NCBI RefSeq assembly: GCF_002366715.1
Contig: NZ_DFBS01000020.1
Location: forward strand, 13,492 to 77,491
DNA: 64,000 nucleotides
Source of the DNA: Halomonas sp. UBA3074
GTDB lineage: Bacteria > Pseudomonadota > Gammaproteobacteria > Pseudomonadales > Halomonadaceae
Reading direction: 5' to 3'
Part shown: positions 37,473 to 46,315 of the stretch, one piece after another
How the letters are laid out: each line of letters begins with the position of its first letter
How positions within the stretch are numbered: the first letter of the stretch is position 1
Position numbers and translations under genes: made by a program
Notes under the pieces: model-generated
Databases searched by the model: none
The model's input: the letters and a program-made list of their open reading frames with translations, nothing else
Told to the model about the DNA's origin: nothing

Positions 37473-37507
37473 AAAAACGGGCACTGCGGATAAAACCGCA
37501 GCGCCCG
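37473..37507 (-). terminator. terminator-like hairpin between nupC and deoC
   Basis: On the minus strand a 12-bp stem (37507-37496 pairing with 37489-37478, one G-U pair) with a six-base loop is followed by TTTTTATCTTTT. The structure meets the rules of an intrinsic terminator inside the operon, 27 bases before the deoC start. It could lower expression of the deo enzymes relative to the transporters, or be regulated. Confidence 0.75.
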
Positions 37508-37556
37508 ATACGTTAAGTAGCTGTCATTGCGCTAATCGTGCAACCCGTGGCAAACG

Positions 37557-38840
37557 CTATGCAGACGCGCCACTCAGCGCAATAAAGAAGCCAGCGATAG
37601 AGGCCGACATCAAGTTGGATAGTGTACCGGCCAAGACGGCTTTAACACCAAAACGGGCAATTTCTTTACGGCGCGTCGGTGCAATGCTGCCCAAACCACC
37701 CAGCAAAATCGCAATGGAGGAGAGGTTAGCAAAGCCACACAGTGCGAAAGAGAGAATCGCCATGGTGTGCGGTGTCATCATTTGACCCGTCGCCGCCACG
37801 ACCTGTTCCCCATCGATGTAAGGCGCTAGATTGATATAGGCGACAAATTCGTTGACGACCAGTTTCTGGCCGATAAACGAGCCTGCCAGCGTGGCTTCTT
37901 CCCACGGCACACCCAACAGAAACGCCAGCGGGGCGAACAGCCAGCCCAGGATTAATTCCAGGCTCAGCGATTCAAAGCCTACCCAGCCACCAACGCCGCC
38001 GAGAATGCCATTGATCAACGCGATCAAGCCAATGAACGCGAGTAGCATCGCGCCCACGTTAGCGGCCAGCATCAAGCCTGAGGTAGCGCCGGAAGCGGCA
38101 GCGTCCAGCACGTTGGCGGGCTTGTCTTCCTGGGCGTCAATCTCTTCTTCTACCTTGGTAACGCTGTCGCTATCGGACACATCCTGGGTTTCCGGCATGA
38201 TCAGCTTGGCAAACAGAAGCCCGCCCGGCGCCGCCATAAAGGAAGCCGCTACCAAGTACTCCATGGGAATACCCAGTGCCGCATAACCCGCCAATACCGA
38301 ACCCGCCACTGACGCCAAGCCGCCGCACATAACGGCAAACAGCTGTGAAGGCGTCATGCGGGCGATAAACGGACGTACCACCAGCGGCGCTTCGGTTTGG
38401 CCAACGAAGATATTCGCGGTCGCGGAGAGCGATTCTGTCCGTGAAGTGCCCAGGGCTTTTTGCAGTGCGCCACCCAGAATGCGGATGACCCACTGCATAA
38501 TGCCGATGTAGTAGAGCACGGCGATGAGAGAAGAGAAGAAGATAATGACCGGCAGCACTTTGATGGCAAACACAAAGCCGACATTTTCAACGTCCGCTAA
38601 ACCACCAAACAGAAAGCCGATACCGTCGTTGGCGTAGACCAAAATCTGGCTGACGCCCGAGGAGATGGCTTGCAGCACCGCCTGACCGAAAGGCACATAA
38701 AGGACAAACGCCCCGATGCCCGCTTGAATAGCAAAGGCGCCCAGCACGGTACGTAGCCGAATAGACTTACGGTCATAAGAGAAAATCAAGGCAATGGCCA
38801 CTAGCGTGACCATACCCACCAAGCTCATAAGGAGTGTCAT
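37557..38840 (-). CDS. nupC: NupC-family concentrative nucleoside transporter
   Basis: The 427-residue inner-membrane protein has the pattern of concentrative nucleoside transporters: IFVGQTEAPLVVRPFIARMT with the substrate-binding Gln/Thr/Glu, and a C-terminal SFALCGFANLSSIAILLGGLG. An inserted acidic loop (near residues 210-240) is longer than in E. coli NupC (400). It imports nucleosides with H+ or Na+; Na+ is plausible in a halophile. It is downstream of tsx and upstream of deoC. Confidence 0.94.
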   Translation of the reverse strand: MTLLMSLVGMVTLVAIALIFSYDRKSIRLRTVLGAFAIQAGIGAFVLYVPFGQAVLQAISSGVSQILVYANDGIGFLFGGLADVENVGFVFAIKVLPVIIFFSSLIAVLYYIGIMQWVIRILGGALQKALGTSRTESLSATANIFVGQTEAPLVVRPFIARMTPSQLFAVMCGGLASVAGSVLAGYAALGIPMEYLVAASFMAAPGGLLFAKLIMPETQDVSDSDSVTKVEEEIDAQEDKPANVLDAAASGATSGLMLAANVGAMLLAFIGLIALINGILGGVGGWVGFESLSLELILGWLFAPLAFLLGVPWEEATLAGSFIGQKLVVNEFVAYINLAPYIDGEQVVAATGQMMTPHTMAILSFALCGFANLSSIAILLGGLGSIAPTRRKEIARFGVKAVLAGTLSNLMSASIAGFFIALSGASA

Positions 38841-38876
38841 AAGGGGATCCTTCGAGTCTGCGCGAACGTGCCGCGC

Positions 38877-39722
38877 TTATAGTAAGTTGAGCTTGACGGA
38901 GTAGATCATCGCATTCTGATAATTGTTGGGTGTGCCCAACTTATTGTCAGAGTAGCGATACTGAATACCGGTGGTGATCAAGTCGCTTGGATGCCACCAC
39001 AGGCTCAGTGCACCGTTGGTGCCCACACTGCCTGCTTTTTCGCCCACATAGTTCTGTTCCAGGTACTCATCGTCACGGCCAAAGGTCTGCTCGTGCCAGT
39101 TGGTGACGCTGAAGTTCTGGTCGAGCGCAGCGAAATCATAACCCGCGACCCAGCCAGCCATAAAGCCGTTCATGCCGCTATAGCTGTTGCTTTGCACCCG
39201 CGCAGCACCGATAAACGGTTTGAACCATAGGCCGTTATCGAAGGTAGTGCGGTAGCCCAAGCCTAGAATCTGATCCTGCTCGCGGCTTTCAAAACCGTAA
39301 TCGCGGAAGTCGTAAAGGTGGGCATAGATCGACAGCGGGCTATCGCCCAGATAGATGTGCGAGGTTATTTTGCCCGCAGTACGGAAGTTATCTTGACCGC
39401 CGCTCGACGCATCGAATTGATCGTTGGTGGGGTTCTCGAAATCAAAGAAACCGTAAAACTCGCCCCAGCTAAAGCCAGCGCCGCCTTCAATTTCGAGAAA
39501 CATAAAGTCGCTCTTCGCCGCGTTAGAAGCGGTGCGTGCTTCGGTGCCGTTCGACCAATCCAGATAGTTGACCGAGACATTGGCAAATGACCATAAGCGA
39601 TCAAGCGGATGAGGCTGAGCGTCATCTGCCAATGCGGGAGTGACGAGGGCAGTACTTGTCAGTAAAGCGCCAGCACTAAGGGTGACAAGCGATGAAGAGC
39701 GAGTGTGTTTTCGAGCAGTCAT
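38877..39722 (-). CDS. tsx: nucleoside-specific outer membrane channel, Tsx family
   Basis: The 281-residue protein has a signal peptide (ending near TPALADD) and a beta-barrel sequence ending with alternating hydrophobic residues (QNAMIYSVKLNLL). The segments SFANVSVNYLDWSNGTEAR and EIEGGAGFSWGEFYGFFDFE identify Tsx/OmpK channels. It lets nucleosides cross the outer membrane. It is the first gene of the operon and is divergent from the DeoR-type regulator. Confidence 0.92.
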   Translation of the reverse strand: MTARKHTRSSSLVTLSAGALLTSTALVTPALADDAQPHPLDRLWSFANVSVNYLDWSNGTEARTASNAAKSDFMFLEIEGGAGFSWGEFYGFFDFENPTNDQFDASSGGQDNFRTAGKITSHIYLGDSPLSIYAHLYDFRDYGFESREQDQILGLGYRTTFDNGLWFKPFIGAARVQSNSYSGMNGFMAGWVAGYDFAALDQNFSVTNWHEQTFGRDDEYLEQNYVGEKAGSVGTNGALSLWWHPSDLITTGIQYRYSDNKLGTPNNYQNAMIYSVKLNLL

Positions 39723-39798
39723 GAGAGCCTCAACAGGGTCGTGGCGGAGCCATTTGCGAGTGGCTAACCGAGGTTTTAGTCGTGCGGGCTGGCGTTAA

Positions 39799-39814
39799 TG
39801 TTAAAATTATAACA
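39799..39814. promoter_or_regulatory. DeoR-like operator 1
   Basis: The site TGTTAAAATTATAACA is a near-perfect palindrome and matches 14 of 16 positions of the E. coli DeoR operator consensus TGTTAGAATTCTAACA (recalled from the literature). It is about 77 bases upstream of the tsx start. Confidence 0.7.
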
Positions 39815-39819
39815 TTCAG

Positions 39820-39835
39820 TGTTATTTTTCTAACG
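39820..39835. promoter_or_regulatory. DeoR-like operator 2
   Basis: The site TGTTATTTTTCTAACG matches 12 of 16 positions of the same consensus. Its centre is 21 bases from operator 1, two helical turns, so both sites face the same side of the DNA. Confidence 0.55.
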
Positions 39836-40031
39836 TTGATTTGCAAGAGTTGTCACATCAACGCTATTTAAATGTCATATCGCTATCGTATGCATCATGA
39901 ATCACGTTAATGATCGTTGTCGCAGTGGAAATTCCGCCGCTGCTCGCTCAGCATAGAAACAAAAAGGCGGCAACCTACAGGCTGACGTTACGTTTATCAA
40001 GACAAGAGGGGTTGATAAGGAGATGCCCACC

Positions 40032-40799
40032 ATGAATGGCCGCAGCGCTCAGCGTCTCGCCAAACTTCAGGAAGCGCTAGCCAGTGGCGGCACGCTTCAT
40101 CTGCGCGATGCTGCAGAGCTGTGCGAAGTGTCGGAAATGACTATCCGCCGCGACTTGACCACTCAGCCCACCGCAATGAGTTTGCTGGGCGGGCGCTTGG
40201 TGATGGCGAATTATCCTGGGGTAACGCCGATTTACGATTTGACCGAGCAGCAGGCGAGCCATTACCAGGCGAAATACCGCCTCTGTCAGCGGGTGCTTGC
40301 CTTTATTGAAGAGGGCGATACGCTCTTTATCGACTGTGGTTCGACCCTGATTCCTTTATTGAGCCAGTTAAGCCATTTTCGGGAACTGACGGTCGTCACT
40401 TATGCACTCAACGTTGCCAATGCGGTCGCCGCGCTGCCCAACGTTCGGTTGGTGCTGCTGGGCGGGCTTTTTTACGCGGCGTCTCAATCATTTGGCAGCG
40501 ATAACATGGCCGCCGGTATCGAGCGGTTAGGGATCAATAAAGCATTGATCTCGGCAGCAGGGGTAGATTTAGAGCGCGGGGTAAGCTGTTTCCACTTCCA
40601 TGAAGTGGCCCCCAAACAAGCCGCGATCGCCACCGCCATGCAACGTTTGCTCGTGGTCGATGCCAGCAAGTTTGGCGTGGTGCGGCCTGCGTACTTTGCC
40701 GCACTGGATGATTTTGATGTGGTCGTTACCGACGAGGAGGGCGCGCCCCAACTGCTAAACGGTCACAGCTCTGATTTACCCACGGTCTCCGTGGCCTAA
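40032..40799 (+). CDS. deoR: DeoR-family transcriptional repressor of the deo operon
   Basis: The 255-residue protein has an N-terminal DeoR helix-turn-helix (LRDAAELCEVSEMTIRRDL) and a C-terminal sugar-phosphate-binding domain (DTLFIDCGSTLIPLLSQL, later GINKALISAAGVDLERGVSC). It is expected to bind deoxyribose 5-phosphate, which lifts repression. The ATG at 40032 is nine bases from AAGGAG; another ATG nine bases earlier is too close to it. Divergent placement and the two operators support control of tsx-nupC-deoCABD-cdd. Confidence 0.88.
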   Translation: MNGRSAQRLAKLQEALASGGTLHLRDAAELCEVSEMTIRRDLTTQPTAMSLLGGRLVMANYPGVTPIYDLTEQQASHYQAKYRLCQRVLAFIEEGDTLFIDCGSTLIPLLSQLSHFRELTVVTYALNVANAVAALPNVRLVLLGGLFYAASQSFGSDNMAAGIERLGINKALISAAGVDLERGVSCFHFHEVAPKQAAIATAMQRLLVVDASKFGVVRPAYFAALDDFDVVVTDEEGAPQLLNGHSSDLPTVSVA

Positions 40800-41156
40800 C
40801 CGCCCTCTGTTTGTCTTTCTGCGCTTGCCTGCACTCCCACGTCCTGGTGGCCAATGCCTGGGTGCGGCAATGCGCCACTTCTTTCGTGATCTAGATCAAT
40901 AGAAAATACTTTCGTCTTACTTGCTTGCGCTTTTAAGGCTTAGGCATGCAAGACCTGCCGCTATTCCCAATCGGCGGCGCATATTTTTCCCGGAACAGTG
41001 ACGCTCAGCGCACCACGCACAGGTTTGTGAGGATGCTCCCACGAGCATGTTTTGGGAAGAGTATGGGGTGATAGTTAGCCTGCTATTTATCATGACCGCA
41101 GGGCTGGCTAGTGTGTTTTAAACCCTAACTTTTAACACCTTGGACGAGATCACACC
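40800..41156. other. cyo operon promoter region
   Basis: This 357-base gap before cyoA has no supported gene. It contains an FNR/ANR-like box at 40886-40899. The rest is a probable long leader with no clear hairpin or second motif. Confidence 0.5.
40886..40899. promoter_or_regulatory. FNR/ANR-type binding site
   Basis: GTGATCTAGATCAA matches the consensus TTGAT-N4-ATCAA at nine of ten defined positions. Anaerobic repression of bo3 oxidase by FNR-type regulators is known in E. coli, so the site is sensibly placed, 258 bases upstream of cyoA. Confidence 0.65.
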
Positions 41157-42182
41157 ATGCAACGACGCTCACTATGGCGCAGGCGAGGCACGTTAGTGCT
41201 CCTTGCGCTGTGCCTGTTTCTAGCAGGCTGTAGTTCAGCGCTATTAGACCCCAAAGGGCAGGTTGGCGCAGAGCAGCGGACGCTGATTCTGACCGCTTTT
41301 GGCCTGATGTTGATTGTAGTTATTCCCGTTATTGTGATGACGCTGCTGTTCGGCTGGCGCTATCGGCGTAGTAATAGCGGGGCTAAGTACCTTCCCGATT
41401 GGGCGCACTCCAACGCGATTGAAGCGGTGATCTGGATCGTGCCTTGCGCGATTATCGCGGTGCTGGCGCTGTTGACCTATAAAACGTCCCACAGCCTTGA
41501 TCCCCACAAACCGCTGGAAAGCGACGTGGAGCCGATCGAAATTCAGGCCGTATCGCTGGACTGGAAATGGCTGTTTATCTATCCCGAGCAGGGCGTGGCC
41601 AGCGTTAATGAAGTGGCCTTCCCGGTCAATACCCCGGTGCGTTTTCGGGTGAGCTCCGGCTCGGTGATGAATGCCTTTTTCATCCCCCATTTGGGTAGCC
41701 AGATCTACGCCATGGCGGGGATGGATAACGATGTCCACCTTATCGCTGAGGAGCTAGGTAACTACCCAGGTCGCTCCACCAACTACAGTGGCGCGGGTTT
41801 CTCGGGCATGACCTTCGAAGCCAAGGTGACCACTCCCGACGAGTTCGATGACTGGGTTGAAACCGTGCGCGGTGCCTCTGAAACGCTGACCTACCCAGAA
41901 GGCTACGAGGCCCTGGCGGAGCCTAGCAAATCGCACCCGGTGGAGTACTTCTCAGCCATCTCGCCAGCGCTGTACGAAAGCATTTTGACAAGCTTTCACA
42001 CCGGCGGTGAGCACGATATGGGTGACGATCACGCGATGGGCAGCGACCATGCTGATGCTTCTGATGGTGATAACGATCATGCCACCCCACAAGCGGCCGC
42101 GTCTGGTCACCACACCGATAACCATGCTACCCAGGATCATGCCATGCGCACGCATCCTACTAGCGTTGAAGCAGGGGGTTAA
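41157..42182 (+). CDS. cyoA: cytochrome bo3 ubiquinol oxidase subunit II
   Basis: The 341-residue lipoprotein has the lipobox LFLAGC near residue 24, two membrane helices and a cupredoxin domain. The CuA ligands of cytochrome c oxidases are absent (VMNAFFIPHLGSQIYAMAGM), as in quinol oxidases. An unusual C-terminal tail of about 55 residues is rich in His, Asp and Met (for example EHDMGDDHAMGSDH). It is first in the cyoABCDE operon, three bases before cyoB. Confidence 0.94.
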   Translation: MQRRSLWRRRGTLVLLALCLFLAGCSSALLDPKGQVGAEQRTLILTAFGLMLIVVIPVIVMTLLFGWRYRRSNSGAKYLPDWAHSNAIEAVIWIVPCAIIAVLALLTYKTSHSLDPHKPLESDVEPIEIQAVSLDWKWLFIYPEQGVASVNEVAFPVNTPVRFRVSSGSVMNAFFIPHLGSQIYAMAGMDNDVHLIAEELGNYPGRSTNYSGAGFSGMTFEAKVTTPDEFDDWVETVRGASETLTYPEGYEALAEPSKSHPVEYFSAISPALYESILTSFHTGGEHDMGDDHAMGSDHADASDGDNDHATPQAAASGHHTDNHATQDHAMRTHPTSVEAGG

Positions 42183-42185
42183 GCC

Positions 42186-44228
42186 GTGTTTGGAAAACTC
42201 AGTTTAGAATCCATTCCCTACCACGAACCGATCATCATGGTCGTCGCGGCCTTTATGGCCATTGGTGGGATTGCGCTGTTAGGCGCGTTAACGTACTACC
42301 GCAAGTGGGGCTGGCTGTGGAACGAGTGGTTTACCTCCGTTGACCACAAAAAGCTCGGTATCATGTACTTTATCGTTGCGCTGGTGATGCTGCTACGCGG
42401 CTTCTCGGATGCGATTATGATGCGTACCCAACAGGCCATGGCCGCCGGGGGCGCCGCGGGTTATTTACCGCCCGAACACTACGACCAGATCTTCACCGCC
42501 CACGGCGTGATCATGATCTTCTTTGTCGCCATGCCCATGGTCATCGGCCTGATGAACCTGGTGGTGCCGCTGCAAATTGGCGCCCGCGACGTTGCTTTTC
42601 CCTTCCTGAATAACCTGAGTTTCTGGCTGTTTGCCGTCGCCGCGATCTTGGTCAATATCTCGCTGGTGGTGGGGGAGTTCGCCAAAACCGGCTGGCTGGC
42701 TTACGCGCCCTTATCGGGGATCGAGTTCAGTCCCGGGGTGGGGGTCGATTACTGGATATGGGCATTACAGATATCCGGGATAGGCACGACGCTTACCGGT
42801 ATCAACTTCTTCGTGACCATTTTAAAAATGCGCACCAAAGGCATGACCATGTTCCGCATGCCGATCTTCACCTGGACATCGCTGTGCGCCAACGTGTTGA
42901 TCATCGCCTCGTTCCCGATTTTGACCGCGACCATCGCGCTGCTGACGCTGGATCGCTATTTCGGTATGCACTTCTTCACCAATGATTTTGGCGGCAACAT
43001 GATGATGTACGTCAACCTCATCTGGGCGTGGGGCCATCCGGAAGTTTATATCCTGATTCTGCCCGCCTTCGGCGTGTTCTCGGAAGTCATCTCTACCTTT
43101 GCCCGTAAGCGGCTGTTTGGTTACATGACCATGGTATGGGCGACCATCGCGATCACCTTGCTGTCGTTTATCGTTTGGCTGCACCACTTCTTCACCATGG
43201 GCGCGGGCGCCAACGTTAATGCCTTCTTTGGCATTATGACGATGATCATCGCCATTCCCACCGGGGTCAAAGTCTTCAACTGGCTGTTCACCATGTTCCG
43301 CGGCAGTTTGGAATTAACGTCGCCGGTACTCTGGACACTGGGCTTTATTATCACCTTTACGCTGGGCGGTATGACCGGTGTGATGCTGGCCGTGCCAGCC
43401 GCCAACTTCGTGCTGCATAACAGCCTGTTTGTTATCGCTCACTTCCACAACGTCATTATCGGCGGCGTGGTGTTCGGCATGATGGCGGGCCTGACCTTCT
43501 GGTTCCCCAAAGCGTTTGGCTTCACGCTGAGCGAAAAATGGGGCAAGCGTTCATTCTGGTGCTGGTTCATTGGCTTCTATGTCGCCTTTATGCCGCTTTA
43601 CGTGTTGGCCTTCTTTGGTGCCGTGCGCCGCATGCAGTCTTACGCGAACCCTGAATGGCAACCGTGGATGATTCTGGCCTGGGTAGGCGCCGTGATCATC
43701 ATGATGGGTATCGCCTGCACCGTGATTCAGTTCTGGGTCAGCATCCGCGACCGCAAGCTGAACGCAGATGTGACCGGTGACCCGTGGGATGGCCGTACCT
43801 TGGAGTGGTCAACCTCTTCACCCGCGCCGTTCTACAACTTCGCGCGTTTGCCGGAAGTGGGCGACATCGACAGCTTCTGGTCGCAGAAAGAGCGCAGTAA
43901 CGAAGAGCTGGAAGAAGCGCCTTACACCGATATTCATATGCCGCGTAACACCGTTGCTGGCCCTGTCATCAGCTTCTTTGCGCTGATCATCGGTTTTGCC
44001 TTGGTATGGCACATCTGGTGGCTGGCCGGGGTAGGCGCTATCGGTGTCTTTGTCAGCTTTATGGCACGGGTGTTTAACGATGATATCGACTACTACGTCT
44101 CCGCTGAAGAAGTAGAGCGCATCGAGCGCGCGCACCAGCAACGCGTTAAAAACTCCGACCCTTACAAGCCGTCTTCCGAAGTGGAAGGACGCGACGGTAA
44201 GCAACGCTACGTGGAGGTGAATGCGTAA
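42186..44228 (+). CDS. cyoB: cytochrome bo3 ubiquinol oxidase subunit I
   Basis: The 680-residue catalytic subunit has about 15 membrane helices. Visible features are the heme/CuB region WAWGHPEVYILILPAFGVFS (His-Tyr crosslink pair), VWLHHFFTMG with the CuB His pair, and AHFHNVIIGG with the heme ligands. It oxidises ubiquinol and reduces oxygen to water while pumping protons. The start is a GTG. The stop overlaps the cyoC ATG by one base. Confidence 0.96.
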   Translation: MFGKLSLESIPYHEPIIMVVAAFMAIGGIALLGALTYYRKWGWLWNEWFTSVDHKKLGIMYFIVALVMLLRGFSDAIMMRTQQAMAAGGAAGYLPPEHYDQIFTAHGVIMIFFVAMPMVIGLMNLVVPLQIGARDVAFPFLNNLSFWLFAVAAILVNISLVVGEFAKTGWLAYAPLSGIEFSPGVGVDYWIWALQISGIGTTLTGINFFVTILKMRTKGMTMFRMPIFTWTSLCANVLIIASFPILTATIALLTLDRYFGMHFFTNDFGGNMMMYVNLIWAWGHPEVYILILPAFGVFSEVISTFARKRLFGYMTMVWATIAITLLSFIVWLHHFFTMGAGANVNAFFGIMTMIIAIPTGVKVFNWLFTMFRGSLELTSPVLWTLGFIITFTLGGMTGVMLAVPAANFVLHNSLFVIAHFHNVIIGGVVFGMMAGLTFWFPKAFGFTLSEKWGKRSFWCWFIGFYVAFMPLYVLAFFGAVRRMQSYANPEWQPWMILAWVGAVIIMMGIACTVIQFWVSIRDRKLNADVTGDPWDGRTLEWSTSSPAPFYNFARLPEVGDIDSFWSQKERSNEELEEAPYTDIHMPRNTVAGPVISFFALIIGFALVWHIWWLAGVGAIGVFVSFMARVFNDDIDYYVSAEEVERIERAHQQRVKNSDPYKPSSEVEGRDGKQRYVEVNA

Positions 44229-44839
44229 TGGCAACGGATACGTTACATCACGAAGGATCGGTCGTGCATCATGAGCATCACGATGCCACAGAAACCAAAC
44301 TGTTTGGTTTTTGGGTCTACTTAATGAGCGATTTGGTGATCTTCGGGTCACTCTTCGCCACCTACGCTGTGCTGATGAAAGGCACGGCAGGTGGCCCCTC
44401 CGCGGCGGAGATCTTTGAACTGCCGTTTGTACTGGTCGAGACGTTCCTGCTGTTGTTCAGTAGTTTTACCTTTGGCATGGGCGTGCTGGCGATGAATGCC
44501 GAACGCCTGGGGCAGGTGAAAGCGTGGCTGGGTATTACGTTCGTGCTGGGCGCGGCGTTCGTGGGCATGGAAATTTACGAATTCCAGCACCTGATTCATG
44601 AAGGCTATGGCCCCGACAAAAGCGCCTTTTTGTCGTCGTTCTTTACACTGGTGGGCACCCACGGCCTGCACGTTACCTTTGGTTTGATCTGGATTTTGGT
44701 CATGCTGATCCAGCTCTCAACCAAAGGCTTGAACGACATGACCCGGCCAAGGATTCTGTGCCTAAGTCTGTTCTGGCACTTCCTTGATATCGTCTGGATC
44801 TGTGTCTTCTCCTTCGTCTACCTGATGGGAGTGCTGTGA
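44228..44839 (+). CDS. cyoC: cytochrome bo3 ubiquinol oxidase subunit III
   Basis: The 203-residue membrane protein has five helices and the subunit III pattern LFGFWVYLMSDLVIFGSLFA and GTHGLHVTFGLIWI, ending FLDIVWICVFSFVYLMGVL. It stabilises the oxidase complex. It starts one base into the cyoB stop and ends two bases before cyoD. Confidence 0.95.
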   Translation: MATDTLHHEGSVVHHEHHDATETKLFGFWVYLMSDLVIFGSLFATYAVLMKGTAGGPSAAEIFELPFVLVETFLLLFSSFTFGMGVLAMNAERLGQVKAWLGITFVLGAAFVGMEIYEFQHLIHEGYGPDKSAFLSSFFTLVGTHGLHVTFGLIWILVMLIQLSTKGLNDMTRPRILCLSLFWHFLDIVWICVFSFVYLMGVL

Positions 44840-44840
44840 G

Positions 44841-45170
44841 ATGAGTCATTCTCCGACTAACCCCACTAATAACCATGGCAGCGTAAAGTCGTATGTGACA
44901 GGACTGGTATTGTCGCTGATACTGACCATTATCCCCTTTGGGGTTGTGATGAGTGGCACGCTTAGTGTTCTCACGACTGTCATCGTGGTGGCCGTGACTG
45001 CGGTATTGCAGATATTGGTGCAATTGGTCATGTTCATGCATATGAATACCAAAGCCGACGAAGGCTGGAACGTAATGTCCTTCGTCTTCACACTGACGAT
45101 TCTCGTCTTAGTGGTAGGAGGCTCGCTGTGGATCATGCAGCATCTGCATCTCAACATGATGATCGGCTGA
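44841..45170 (+). CDS. cyoD: cytochrome bo3 ubiquinol oxidase subunit IV
   Basis: The 109-residue protein has three membrane helices and the conserved QILVQLVMFMHMNTKADEGW region. It helps assemble the CuB centre of subunit I. Its 3' end overlaps the cyoE gene by 43 bases. Confidence 0.94.
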   Translation: MSHSPTNPTNNHGSVKSYVTGLVLSLILTIIPFGVVMSGTLSVLTTVIVVAVTAVLQILVQLVMFMHMNTKADEGWNVMSFVFTLTILVLVVGGSLWIMQHLHLNMMIG

Positions 45171-46051
45171 TCACGGCACCTAGCCGTTGGCGGGATCTGC
45201 TCGAACTGACCAAACCCGGCATTATCGGGGGTAACCTGATTGCCACCCTGGGCGGCTATTTTCTTGCTGCGCAGGGGCAGTTCGAGTGGCTCAGCTTTGT
45301 CTCGGTCATGGTGGGCATTGCATTAATCATCGCGTCGGGCTGTGCGTGTAACAACGTCATTGACCGCGATATTGATGCACTGATGGCGCGTACGCGCCAT
45401 CGCCCGCTGGTCAGGGGCAGCATTTCCATCACCCAGGCATTGGGCGTTTCGGCGCTGCTGGGTGTGTCGGGGGTGGTGTGCCTGGCGCTGGGAACCAACG
45501 GATTGACCGTGGCGTTGGCAGTGATTGGCTGGGGCGTGTATGTGGGGCTTTATAGCCTTTACATGAAGCGTCGCTCCGAATACGGCACCTTGGTCGGCAG
45601 CCTTTCGGGTGCCATGCCGCCGGTGGTGGGGTACTGCGCCGTGACGGGGCAGTTCGACAGCGGTGCTATCATGCTACTGGTGATTTTTTGCCTGTGGCAG
45701 ATGCCGCATTCCTATGCCATCGCGATCTTCCGCTACGCCGATTATCGTCGCGCCTCAATCCCGGTGCTGCCGGTGGTGCGCGGGGTGAAAATGGCCAAGC
45801 ATCATATTCTGGGCTATATCGTGGCGTTTATTCCTGCCTCGCTGGCGCTGGGATTGGCCAGCCAAGCAGGAGCCGGGTATCTCTGCGTGGCGCTGACCAT
45901 GGGTGGCTACTGGCTCTACTTGGCACTGCGCGGCTATCGGTTAGACGACGATGTTCGCTGGGCCAAGAAAGTGTTTGGGGTCTCTATTTTGACCATCACC
46001 GCGATGAGTTTGGTCATGGTGCTGGAAGCGATGGTGCCCATGCTGGCCTAA
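45128..46051 (+). CDS. cyoE: protoheme IX farnesyltransferase (heme O synthase)
   Basis: The 307-residue membrane prenyltransferase has LLELTKPGIIGGNLIATLGG, the first Asp motif NNVIDRDIDALMARTRHRP and DYRRASIPVLPVVRG. It converts heme b to heme o for the bo3 oxidase. The GTG start at 45128 follows AGGAGG by six bases and lies inside cyoD, so translation is probably coupled. A terminator follows. Confidence 0.94.
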   Translation: MDHAASASQHDDRLITAPSRWRDLLELTKPGIIGGNLIATLGGYFLAAQGQFEWLSFVSVMVGIALIIASGCACNNVIDRDIDALMARTRHRPLVRGSISITQALGVSALLGVSGVVCLALGTNGLTVALAVIGWGVYVGLYSLYMKRRSEYGTLVGSLSGAMPPVVGYCAVTGQFDSGAIMLLVIFCLWQMPHSYAIAIFRYADYRRASIPVLPVVRGVKMAKHHILGYIVAFIPASLALGLASQAGAGYLCVALTMGGYWLYLALRGYRLDDDVRWAKKVFGVSILTITAMSLVMVLEAMVPMLA

Positions 46052-46084
46052 CCTAACGGCACGCGTTAGCCGACGTACGACCAC

Positions 46085-46118
46085 AACGCCCCGAGCGGTC
46101 ATCCGCTTGGGGCGTTTT
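46085..46118 (+). terminator. intrinsic terminator of the cyo operon
   Basis: A 14-bp stem with one G-U pair (46085-46098 and 46103-46116) and loop TCAT ends in TTTT. Confidence 0.9.
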
Positions 46119-46315
46119 GTTGCTTTTAAACCACAGATCAGGATAAGAGGAGAAAAGACTTATACTTTGGTATAAAATGCTGCGGTGCGAAAAGTAGCGC
46201 GCTAGTTTCGTTAGCCTGCTTTTCAACGCCGGATATGCTTCACTGTGCCTGGTTTGCCCTTGGTTCTCTTTTCCCAACGAGCGTCCTTTACTCCTGAACG
46301 AGCCGTTACGCCCTT

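Larger units (their letters stand above)
39723..40031. promoter_or_regulatory. divergent tsx-deoR control region
   Basis: The 309-base region between the divergent tsx and regulator genes has no coding sequence. An AT-rich part (39795-39840) contains the two DeoR-like operators listed separately and probably the tsx promoter. The side nearer the regulator includes AAGGAG before its start. Confidence 0.7.
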
